Positions 43,901 through 54,285 of a DNA stretch of 64,000 nucleotides are shown here, piece after piece. The notes beneath the pieces were generated by a model. That model worked only from the letters and a program-made list of their open reading frames with translations, was not told where the DNA came from and did no database searches. Source of the DNA: Aquanectria penicillioides (Eukaryota; Ascomycota; Sordariomycetes; Hypocreales; Nectriaceae); contig PYIU01000008.1 of assembly GCA_003415625.1 (NCBI GenBank), forward strand, positions 1,426,001 to 1,490,000. The letters are read 5' to 3'. Position 1 is the first letter of the stretch, and the number at the start of each line of letters is the position of its first letter. A program made the position numbers and the translations under genes.

Positions 43901-44811
43901 TGTCATATGCCGTCGGCACTTCATCGTCTGCTCGTCTGCTTGTCTGCTCGTCTCCTCGGCCGCGGCACGCGCAGCACGCGCTGCCCCCAATACCCCAAAA
44001 TGTTTCTGCCCAATGTTTCTGCTAAGCTCCTAGCGGCGGAATGGCGCAACTTGTCTTCAGCCGTTGACCTGAAGTGGCCGTCCTGGAGTGTATTATCTCA
44101 ATCTGGGCCAGGGTTCGTCTCGGTTGACGTCTTGCTCGAGGAGGGGCTGAATGAGCTGAGATACCTCCCACCCAAGATGAGCCAGGACCCCTGAGGAACG
44201 GTAGCTTACACACAACGGGCCCCGGTCCTAGGCTTCGGCAGCTAGGGAGCATGGCCCGTCACGATAGTTTGCTTTTGGCCCCTGCGTCGAAACAGCCGGT
44301 CCCTTGAGGCTTTGCTACTTCGGGTCGACGATCTGTGGGGAGCTGGGAGCCGGTCGCCGTTTAGGTCCTCGGGAAGTGCCATACTGTCGTCACCTACCGG
44401 GGGTTGTCAGTTTTCTTTTTCTTACCACACAGCGTTCCACGCCAAGGGAGACGAGAGAAGAGGGCTAGGTACGTATTCGTGCGACATGCTCCATGCGACA
44501 TGCGCTGTAACCACCGATGCAAGAAGCCGGGTCCCTCCTGGGAGTCCATGCGTCGAGATTTGAGCATGTTGACAAGTCGAGGACCCAGGAGGCGCAGTGG
44601 TCCAAGTGTTTCTGCTGCTTGGCAGATATGCCCGCCATCTCTTGATAAATATCTACTATAGTAGTGCGCCGCCCTGCCCTGCTCTTAGGTCCCAGAGTGT
44701 TGGATTTTCCTCGTCGTCCTTGTGCGTGTCGTGTCATTCGTTGTGTTGCGTGAGGGTTCGCTACAGCTGTGCTTCGCTATAGGTCGACTTGCACAATCCT
44801 CCAACACTACA
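40974..44811. other. Intergenic spacer, 3.8 kb
   Basis: The left third (to about 42300) is AT-rich like the F-box array; at 41614-41853 on the minus strand a short frame ends in LREICILRGAGLKCIPNSAG, which resembles the C-terminal end of the array proteins and may be a relic. The rest holds short overlapping frames only. A CTCGTCGATGG duplication (42831-42853) and a CGTCTGCT-type repeat (43927-43957) are present. No RNA gene is recognised. Confidence 0.5.
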
Positions 44812-46327
44812 ATGTCTGCAAACATGACTCCCGAGGAGCAGGCCGCGGCTGCGGCCAAGGCCATGGCTGCTCTTAGAGCATTCAACATTGAGGCCTTCAC
44901 GCTTCTGGCCATTGCTCTGTTGATCACCTTTCTCAGGTGCTTCATCCGAGTCCGTACCGTGGGGTTCAAAAACCTATGGGCAGACGACTACTTGGTGGTT
45001 GTAGCTGCAGTAAGTCCCATACTCTCTCATTCTTTTCATCCCGTATCGTCTCATGCTGACCTGTCTTAGATCGCGTATTCAGTGGAGACTGGGCTGGCGT
45101 ACTCGGTGGGTAACATTGCCAGGGGACTGGCCAACAACTCCATGACACCAGAGGAGCGAGCGGCATTGGATCCTAGCAGCCAGGAGTACGAGCTGAGGTA
45201 AGTCTACTGCCATCTACAATTTTATTTCCGTATGCTGACTTGTTCAGGATTCTTGGTTCCAAGATCCAGCTTGCCGGATGGTCGACTTACTCGTTCCTCT
45301 TGTGGGTGCTCAAGGCATGCATGTGCACCTTCTACTATCGCTTAACCAAAGACCTCGATGGGTACCGAACGAAAATCTACTTTGGCTTCGGCTTTCTCAT
45401 CACCAGTTGGATCGCTGTACAGCTCAATATCCTCCTTAGCTGCCGTCCAAACTTTACCATGTGGTGGCAGATCAACCCCGACCCTGGCACTTACTGCCAC
45501 CCAGCCATCTCACCCGCCATCATCTGGACCGGTCTTGCCTTGAATGTCGCTACCGATCTGTATCTCATCATGATCCCGATGCCCATGCTGTGGAAGGCTG
45601 CCATGCCTATTGTTCAGAAGTGCTGGTTGATTGCCCTGTTCAGCTGCGGCCTCTTCGTCACCATGGCCGCCATCCTCCGTGTTGTTCTTCTCGTCTCGGT
45701 TAGTCTGCTCCCACAAGCTTCCTCCCTGCCGCTTCTAACAACTTGTAGGACCCAATCAACGGCGCTATGCTTGCCGGCTCTTGGGCAGTCCGTGAGACCT
45801 TCGTGGCAGTTGTCACCACGAATATTCCCATGCTCTTCCCTCACTTTAAGAAAGCCGTTGCTCCCATCGTCTCTCGCGTGGGATCATCTCTTGGATTCTC
45901 TCGTAACAGCAAGTCGGGCAGGTCAGGCAAATCGGATTCGCGAATCTCAAAGATGACGCTCGACACCTGGAGGCGCAAGAGCAGCCGGCATGGTTCCATT
46001 CCTTTGCCTGGAAACACCATGTCAGGCGAGCGGCAGAGCGACACCGAGAGCGAGACTTACATGGTCGACCTCCCCGAAATGAATAAGTCCAGCAACCGCA
46101 CCAACCCCAACCAGACTGAGAACCCTGGGATTCGACGCCAGGTTGAAGTATCTGTGTGGGAGTTGAATAGGGAGAACCTGCGGAAGTCGCAGGCACATGC
46201 AGACAGCGGGAACGACACAAATGTCTGGACAGGCTCGGAAATCCAAGCCCCAACGAAGGCGGCTCACTCCAACTACTACCGCAACCATGCCCACCAAGAC
46301 GGATACTACAAACACAACATGGCATAA
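44812..46327 (+). CDS. Pth11-like rhodopsin-domain membrane protein, 451 aa
   Basis: Four exons, 44812-45009, 45070-45197, 45248-45698 and 45749-46327, join in phase over 50-60 nt introns. The protein has about seven hydrophobic helices within the first 310 residues, with family landmarks WADDYLVVVAA after the first helix, YSFLLWVLKACMCTFYYRLT, CRPNFTMWWQINPDPGTYC, ATDLYLIMIPMPMLWKA and a final helix region near SWAVRETFVAVVTTNIPM. This is the fungal rhodopsin/SAT4-type integral membrane domain seen in Pth11-like GPCRs, which sense surfaces or nutrients in pathogenic and saprotrophic ascomycetes. There is no N-terminal CFEM domain and no signal peptide. The C-terminal 140 residues are cytosolic, Ser/Arg/Asn-rich and probably phosphorylated. 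Ligand is unknown. Confidence 0.88.
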
Positions 46328-48446
46328 ACACACAAATAACTCGGTGTTCCAGTCACTGGGTTGCAATAACCCCTTCATTACACGAGCATTTAATTGCTCT
46401 GCGTTTTCTTGTACGAGTTTGACGTCTGCATCCATGTACACAAAAAGATTTAAAAGTACAGAAAACAGTCGTTACGGGTTGGGAATCTTCTTTTTGTTTT
46501 GGCGATGATCTCGGGATTGATACCAGGTTTTGGCCAGGGACGTTTACATGGCAATTGGTGTTAGGCAGCATGGACCCTAGTCCGTTCAATTAGATTTATT
46601 TGTTCCATTAGACAATTATCATTCGGCTTCCAGAGTGAGCCCCCGCGTTCCGTGAACTCTATCGTTCTTTCAAGATGGTCACTAGCCAATCGCCGACGTT
46701 GACAGTTCCAACTACCGAAGGTCGGCAGTCGCTACTAGGCGGAAGACTGACATGCCGGCGAGTCTTGGTGTGGAAGCCGATGTCTTGTCCGGATCGACGA
46801 TCCCAATGAGCCGGGGTCGGGGAACGCTGAGTCGCCGGGAGGGATTGGCAGCGTCCAACTAACCGAGGGCGGAGGAACGCCCGTGGAAGGAAAGAGAATA
46901 GATCCTGGCTCAGACAGGTGCGCTTCCGATTTTGTGGAATTACCAGGGGCTCATCCTTGTTCATGTCACGTTGGCCGTCAATCATGAATATGAACGGTTG
47001 GTGAAATGAGGCACAGCACAGACGAGAAATTCTTGCATGCCAGGCATGCAACCTTCGTCTATCTAGATGCACGTCCGGGATTAACTGAGATAACTGATGG
47101 GTTTAATGACACTTAAATTCCGCTAAGCATAGCATCGATTCGTTAGCAGCAATTGGCATTTTATATATTGGTTGCGTCCTCGATGCCAACAACCATGTGA
47201 AATCGAGCAAGCTGGCCGGCCCCAGAAGACCTGCCGCCTAAATCGAGGGCAAACCTCTGGCCCGTGTTTTCAGTGCCGTATTGGGTTATTATTTCCCCAG
47301 AACAGCAAATACGACCAACGAATCGTTCATGCAGAAGATGATCATAGCCAATCATGGCGCGGTTCCCCACGACCTGTTTCTTGGGCGATGACGTTGCGAG
47401 CAAGGCACTCTCGCAGAAGCCTGGCGTCACGTTCTCGTGAGTCAATGGTAATGGGGTTTTTCTAAATTGCATGGAATCCTCCTCTTTGATAAAGCTGGAC
47501 GGGCGGCGTGCAAATTGGCATCGGTGAGACTAATGTGTTGTAGAGACAAAGAAGCGTGGGCCGAAACGGCGAAGATATGCCTTGAGCCCCTTGCAGTTGA
47601 CTCGCATTTGTTGAAGTCGTCAGGAGTTCATGAGCTGAACCGAGCTACCCAAATGGCGCTCATAACCCCAGATTTATCATAAGAATAAGGGAACCGAACA
47701 GTCTAGGAGACAAAACACTGCCTTCACCGCTTGTCTCATGCTTACTTCTATTGATTTACTTCATCGTAACGAGACACAGCCCCAACATGTGCGGACTAGA
47801 AGTATAGGGTAGGCGTGCGGCTGAAAGGGAAGGCAACCACGTGCCTAACGTGTTGAGAGGAGAGGTGTGCCTCCACATTGGGAATTCCAGCCAATCATGT
47901 CCTCAACCTCTCGGCAATCCACGCGGTACGTACCTGCTGTAAATTATTGGGCCGTGAGTGCCTACAGGGAAAGGCTGGAGGAAGTTATAGTGGCAGGCGC
48001 AGGCACCCCAGGGGACCTGCCAACCCCCCCGGCTGGCTGATGTAAGGCTTCATGCACCAAGGCAACCATGCGTCTTCCGCCTCACTTGGACTCGTCCACT
48101 GCCACGATGCCATTCCCATTTCCGTTCTAGCAAAGACTCGACAGCCTGGACTCGCGACGCCCCCCAACCACCACGTTGGCCGGTTTCTTTCTTGGCTGCA
48201 ATCTGACATCCTTTCGCCTTCGCTTCCATTCATTCCTTTACATTTTCTACCTTTATTTTTAGCCCGCCACTGCGCGACATTGCCGAGCGACACGACGCAC
48301 GCCACCGCGAACCCCTCCATCCCTGACCCATCCGACCACCCCCGAACCGGGCCAACCTGACACCCGTCTGTGACTCTCAACCTCTTACATCATTCCCCTC
48401 TCGAGCGTTCGTCCTTCGAGTCTCGAGACCCCTCCCGATCGACACC
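46328..48446. other. Intergenic spacer, 2.1 kb
   Basis: It holds the 3' end of the Pth11-like gene and the DOT1 promoter, which is pyrimidine-rich from about 48180 to 48440. Several 100-137 codon frames (for example 47161-47472 on the minus strand) have no recognisable family signature. Nothing else is supported. Confidence 0.55.
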
Positions 48447-49993
48447 ATGCGTTTGTTTGGCAACAAGAACAACAAGTTCAAGGTCGACCCTCCGAAGATC
48501 CGGATCGAAAAAGTCGTCGTCGATCGCCCCTCCCCGAAGCCCAAGCCGAAGCCGAACCCGGCCCTCAGCGGCTCCGCGTCCCGGTCCTCGTCGACTAACC
48601 GCCCTTCACCGAAGCCTGTCGTTCGCCAGAAGAGCCATTCGCCCTATCCCTCCTCTTCCGACGAGAAGCGGCTCGACCGCAAGCGCAAGGCCGGTAGCGC
48701 TTCCACGTCGCGTCCTTCACCGGCTGCCGATCGCATAGAGTTCGACAAGGACAGCGACAATGAAGACGATGGGTGGATGACCCTTGACACCAATAAGCGG
48801 CAGCGCAAGAGCACCGAAGACGGCTTCCTCGACTCCAACCGGAAACTAAAGAGCGCGAGGGCCTTTGAGGACCGTGTAGATGGCCTGCATCTCATCCATG
48901 CCGTGGATGTTTCCTCACTCGAGTTAAAGTGCGTTCCCGTCATGGGCGCCCAAAAGGAGGACGTGGCTATCGAACTGCAATATCCTAGTCTACAGCAACG
49001 TGAAAAGTGAGTCGTGTTCTCGTGAACCTGGTTTTGTCACCGAATGCTAACGTGCGATATAGATATGAGCTGGTATGGGGCAAGGACAAAATCGATGCCG
49101 TCGAAGCCAGCATAAAAGTAGTCCGACACGTAGCCGAGACGTATCTTAACGACGAGGAGGCTGAACCATTTACAAACCCCAATGGAGGCATCATACGCCG
49201 TCTGGAAAAAGCCTCTAATCGGAACATTCAAGATTTAATGGGATTCAAGTCGGCATTACGCGAGTACAACGAGAAGCTCCTGAATCTAGTCGAGGACGGC
49301 ATTATTGCGAAGAACCTTGATAACTTGCACGAGCTCCCGCAGAGTCTCGTGGCCTTTATTCTGGACCAGATATATGATCGCACCGTCGCCCCGAAGGTGG
49401 AACTCCTTTCCAAATACGAGAACGGAACCGACTATGTTTATGGCGAGCTCCTTCACCCATTTATTTCCAAAATCCTTGTGGACCAGACCAAGATGACTTC
49501 AGGTCAAGTCTTTGTGGATCTGGGATCGGGGGTTGGAAATGTCGTCCTGCAGGCGGCGCTGGAGATTGGATGTGAGAGCTGGGGCTGCGAGATGATGGAG
49601 AATGCGTGCAACCTGGCCGATGCGCAGAGGAACGAGTTCGAAGCGCGGTGCATGCTCTGGGGAGTCAAGCCGGGCAAGACCCATTTGGAACGTGGCGATT
49701 TCCGCAAGAATACGCCGATTCACGACGCTCTTAAGCGGGCAGACGTGGTGCTGGTGAACAACAAGGCCTTCACCTCGCAGCTCAACGATGATCTAGTCCG
49801 CATGTTCCTCGACTTGAAGCCGGGTTGCAAGATCATTTCGTTGAAGTCATTCGTGGCGGACTTGAAGAGCAATAACCATAACATCAACGATGTCGGCAGT
49901 ACGATCCTGGAGGTTGAAGAGTGCACATATCCGGAAGGTTATGTGAGCTGGACCAACGCTGGAGGACCGTATTTTATCTCGACGCGAAAGTAG
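48447..49993 (+). CDS. DOT1: Histone H3 lysine-79 methyltransferase DOT1, 496 aa
   Basis: Two exons, 48447-49006 and 49063-49993, join over a 56-nt intron with a GCTAAC branch site. The first 150 residues are basic, Ser/Pro/Lys-rich and disordered (start [16 protein letters not shown]), serving as nucleosome and DNA contact in this family. The catalytic domain shows [14 protein letters not shown] (D1-loop region), the SAM-binding motif [15 protein letters not shown] at 339-353, [13 protein letters not shown] with the conserved acidic residue, the substrate-pocket NNKAF, and a final [18 protein letters not shown]1 methylates nucleosomal H3K79 and is the only non-SET histone lysine methyltransferase. 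Length matches fungal DOT1. The gene ends about 200 nt from the 3' end of ATG16. Confidence 0.96.
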
Positions 49994-50197
49994 ACTATAG
50001 AGCTTCATCAGCATTTAGGTACAATATTTCTCGGAACCGGAATAAGATTGGGTATTGGGCGAGGCATCAGCGAGGGGGATTCGGGTTGTTAGGCTTACAG
50101 GATACTCCATATAGCACTTCGTTTTTTTGTCATGATGCTGCATTCTGTACACCCGACGTTGCAGGTGGTTTGTCGTAGCCTTGTAGTGGTCAAAATA

Positions 50198-50961
50198 TTA
50201 TCGTCCCTTTTCGAAGATAGGTTCGTTGGCGAGATTCATGGCGTCGGCTTCTTGAGCCATTCTCTTCATCCACCGTTCGATTAGTTCCTTATTCTCTTTC
50301 TTCACCTTGTCCCTCTCTTTTTCAGCCATGGACATTTGCAGGTTCAACGCAATCATTTCATCTTGGACTTGCTGTAAGTTTGGTGGTGTTAGCTCCATAC
50401 TGTTCAAGAGGATGCACTGGAGCAGCGTGCCTCGATCAACTTTCTCTTTTCCCTCAGCTCGTACTCGCGATCCTTCAACCTCGTGGTAAGCGATGTCCTG
50501 TCGGCGGTTAGGTCTCGTATGGATTTCGAGTCGGTTTTCGACTTGGAGCGGATTTTGGAAAGCTCGTCCTCGGTGGTACGTAGGCGCGTTTCGGTGACGC
50601 CCTTGGAGCGGAGGGCTTCGGCGAGGTCCTGTTTCAGCTGCACGACACCAGGATCGGCCGAGGAGGGATCGGCGGGTTGCTGCGTGGGCGTGTTCCCGCT
50701 GGTTGCAATAAGCGACTCCAAAGATGCCTTTTCAGCCTCCAGGGCAGATATGCGATCGGCCATTTGAGAGCCTTTTAGTCCGATTAAAAAAAAAAACTGT
50801 CAGTTCCCCCTTTGCTCGCTTGGATGCAGTGCTGCGCTGTAGTCGGAGATGGGAGGGGTATTGTGGGGGTACCGACAGGTCTGGACGAGGTCCATGTTGA
50901 CGGGATTACTGAGCTCTGCATCCTTGATGGACGAGAGGTAGTGGTCGCGCCAGTTGGGCAT
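50198..50961 (-). CDS. ATG16: Autophagy protein ATG16, 199 aa
   Basis: Exons are 50877-50961, 50431-50771 and 50198-50371 (minus strand). Exon 1 carries the Atg5-binding helix, MPNWRDHYLSSIKDAELSNP. Exons 2 and 3 give an extended coiled coil (MADRISALEAEKASLESL, then EYELREKRKLIE and VQDEMIALNLQMSMAEKERDK) ending KENKELIERWMKRMAQEADAMN, the usual fungal ATG16 C-terminus. ATG16 dimerises and tethers Atg12-Atg5 to the phagophore, directing Atg8 lipidation. Length suits fungal ATG16, which lacks the animal WD40 domain. Intron 2 (50372-50430) has a clear GCTAAC branch and TTACAG acceptor. The only donor that keeps the conserved KLIE-QVQDEM join is GC rather than GT, so it is modelled as GC-AG. 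ATG16 is divergent from VPS16. Confidence 0.9.
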
Positions 50962-51390
50962 GATGGAGAGGGGGGACGCAGGACAGCGATTTGCAGGGCG
51001 CGGCGTCGAGAATGTGTAAGAAAAGAAATATCGAGATGGCCTTGTGGTGGTGATAAGCCTGCTGGACGTGCGTGCCACTCATTCCTGACCGTCTATGTTC
51101 TGTGGGATGATGCAACCACCGGTCTGCTTTGGCGGGGCGCTTAGCCAGCCAGAGCCTGAAGTGCCCTGTCAGGCTGCACCGGCCGCACCGGCCGCACGGG
51201 CTCAGCGTTGTTGCATTTAGCCGAGGTATAGCCCCGTCTGCCTGGTAGCGACGTGCAGTTACGTCGACGGCGAGCTAGCGTCGGGGGGAAGCTCCCCAAC
51301 CTCTCTCGCTGCACCAGAGCTCCCTCGCCGTCGCGCATCGCCGGCCAAAAAGACGTGGGGACTTTGGCTTCACAATGAGATAGCGCAGAG
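50962..51390. promoter_or_regulatory. Divergent promoter of ATG16 and VPS16
   Basis: A 429-nt gap separates the two start codons, so both promoters overlap here. It contains a CACCGGCCGCACCGGCCGCAC direct repeat near 51178-51197. The two products act in the same autophagy and vacuole pathway; shared control is an inference. Confidence 0.5.
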
Positions 51391-54285
51391 ATGGACACGC
51401 TTCACCCGAGAGCCGATTGGGAGAGTGTCGGGGACAAGTGGTTCCGGAAGACGCAGCTGTACACGGCCGTCTTTGACCAGGATCTAGACCTGGACAATTA
51501 CATTGTGACGGGAGCTCCATATGCAGGCGCTTTAGGTGAGTCCGGCCTCCATCTTGTCACACAAGCGGAACTCTATGAGATTTTCTCATAAACTCTCGAG
51601 CTTGAGGAACCCCGACGGCATCCTCGGCCTCTCATTCTTATACCTCCCATCCAATGAGAAAAGGGATGAACCCTGAGCTAACACCGTCGCAGCTCTATGG
51701 CGTGACGACACAAAGCTCCTGGCATACCAGCCGGGGCGTTCATCAAAGCCCGCGATAGACATCTACAGTCTAGCAGGAAAGAAGATCCACAGCATTGCTT
51801 GGGACAAGGGCCAGATCAAAGGCCTCGGCTGGTCTGAAAACGAGACCCTCCTGGTTGTGACCGCGGACGGCATAGTTCGCTGTTATGATTTGCAGGGCGA
51901 CTTTACGCAATTCTCCCTAGGCCATGGGGCTGATAATTATAGTGTTGAATCATGCCGGTATGAGTCCTCGGCTTATCCTTTGCGAGAACCTCACTGACCA
52001 GGATAAGCTTCTATGATCATGGCATGGTGGCGCTTCTTGGAAACAATGTCTTGGTGGAGGTTTCTTCATACACTGAACCTCGGCCCAAGGCTCTGGCGAC
52101 TACTCCCGAAGGTGAGATCCACTCCTGGGCTATCGTATCGCCAAATCATACCTTATCAAGATCGGTGGAGGTGCTCTTGAGCGTCGAACAAACTGTATAT
52201 GTTGTCGATGCCACAGACTGCGAGGATCGGTTCCTCGATATCGGTCCTTTCAGTCATATTAGCGTTTCCCCAGATGGTCGATGCGTCAACCTCTATGCGA
52301 AGAATGGCAAGGCGCATGTCATCTCTAGCGATTTTCAGGAGCGACTATTTGAGCACGACCCTGATTCCCAAACGCCGCCCCAGTATGTTGAATGGTGTGG
52401 AAGCGATGCTCTCATTGCCTGGGAGGACGAGGTTCACATCATTGGACCCGGCGACGTCTCTTCATCATACATCTACGATAGCACAAGAGTGCATGTAATA
52501 TCTGGTATGACCGACCCAAAGAGTTGTCGATTAGCTTACTGACTCGTGTAGAACACGATGGCGCCCGATTGATCACCAACGACTTTTGCGAATTTTTGGA
52601 GAGAGTCCCTCGAGAGACACTCGATGTCTTCGGTCAAGCAACAGATTCATCGCCGGCCTCGATTCTCTTGGATGCCGTAGGCCAACTGGAGCTCCAATCT
52701 CCCAAGGCTGATGATTACATCCAGCTGATTAGGCCCAATCTCACCGAAGCTGTGGATACCTGCGTTAATGCCGCAGGCCGCGAGTTTGATGTGCATTGGC
52801 AGAAGCGATTGTTGAAGGCCGCCTCGTTTGGCAAATCTGTTCTCGATATTTACAATAGCGACGACTTTGTCGATATGTGCGAGACGCTCCGAGTGTTGAA
52901 TGCGGTGCGGTTCTATGAGGTTGGAATTCCGCTTTCATTTGAACAGTATCATCGCTTGACCCCCGAGTCCCTTATCCAACGACTATTAAGTCGCCATGAA
53001 TACTTGTTAGCGATTAAGATTGCTGGATATCTCAAGCTTGCTACGGACAGAATCTATGTTCACTGGGCGTCAAGCAAGGTTCGTATAGGGGATGAGGACG
53101 ACGAAACTATCTGCCGCTTGATCGTTGAGAGACTCTCAGGAAAGCCTGGCATCTCATTTGAGGAAATTGCACGGGCTGCATACCAAGAGGGTCGAGGCCG
53201 CCTGGCCACTGAGCTCTTAAACCACGAACCTAGAGGAGGCAGACAGGTGCCGCTCCTCCTGAGCATGGAAGAAGATGAGCTTGCTCTTGATAAGGCCATT
53301 GAGAGTGGAGACACGGATCTCATGCTCTCAGTTCTGTTGCAGCTCAAGAAGAAGCTGCCTTTGGCTGCCTTCTTCCGTGTCATCAACGCCCGACCAGCAG
53401 CAACAGCACTGGTTGAGTCTTCGGCTATGGATGAGGGCGATAATACTCTGCTCAAGGATCTCTACTACCAGGATGACCGCCGTGTTGACGGTGCCTGTGT
53501 TTTCATCAAAGAATCTCTTGGCCAGCCTGATGCTCGAACATCCTGCGATAAGTTGGCTCTTGCCGCGAAGTTGCTATCTGACTCAAAGGAGAATTCTTTC
53601 GAGATTCATGCTCTGAAGGAAGCCACAACGCTACTACGAATGCAGGAGGCCTTTGATCGAGACCTGACGGACACATTCACCGGACTGAGCGTCAACGAGA
53701 CCATGTTCAAGCTGATCCGTCTGGGATACCATGGACGTGCCAAGAAGATCCAGAGCGAGTTCAAGGTACCCGAGAATGTGGCATGGTGGATTCGGTAAGT
53801 GGATCATGACAGATGTGAAACAAGAGACGACTTGGGAAGGCGTCAAGCTATGCGAACGATCACTGACACGAACGGTTGCCGCAGACTTCGAGCACTAGTA
53901 GCGAAGCGGGATTGGAACGAGATTGAAGAGATCGCTAGATCTAAGAAGAGCCCCATTGGCTGGCAGGTGAGTGGTTGCCGTGCACTTGTCCGTTTCATGA
54001 CGAGTAAGTGACGCAGACTAACACGTCGACTAGCCATTCTTCAACCTAACGCTCCAGGCGGGCAACCCGCGACTGGCGGCCGTTTTCATCCCGAAGTGCG
54101 TTGGCTTGCAGCCGGGGGAGACCATTACCATGTACGAGAAGTGTGGGATGCGGGTCAAGGCTGCGCAGGAGGCGGTTAAGTTGAAGGATGCGGAGGCTTG
54201 GGAACGTCTCCTAGAGGCGGCGGGCAGGGGTTCGCAGGAGGGACGCGAGATTGAGAGACTTGGACAAGCGGTGTTCAAGAAGTAG
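51391..54285 (+). CDS. VPS16: Vacuolar sorting protein VPS16 (HOPS/CORVET core), 829 aa
   Basis: Six exons keep phase: 51391-51535, 51693-51957, 52002-52504, 52552-53794, 53885-53966 and 54034-54285. The N-terminal half is a beta-propeller (landmarks DWESVGDKWFRK, GAPYAGALALWRD, YSLAGKKIHSIAWDKGQIKGLGWSE, PQYVEWCGSDALIAWED). The C-terminal half is the Vps16_C alpha-solenoid (REFDVHWQKRLLKAASFGKSVL, GISFEEIARAAYQEGRGRLATELLNHEP, ALDKAIESGDTDLML, KIQSEFKVPENVAWWIR). VPS16 binds Vps33 and is a core subunit of the HOPS and CORVET tethers that drive endosome-vacuole and autophagosome-vacuole fusion. Length matches the family. Introns are 157, 44, 47, 90 and 67 nt. Confidence 0.95.

Noticed and set aside
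47161..47472. 103-codon minus-strand frame
   Set aside because: It lacks an ATG at its beginning and has no family match that I recognise; left as intergenic.
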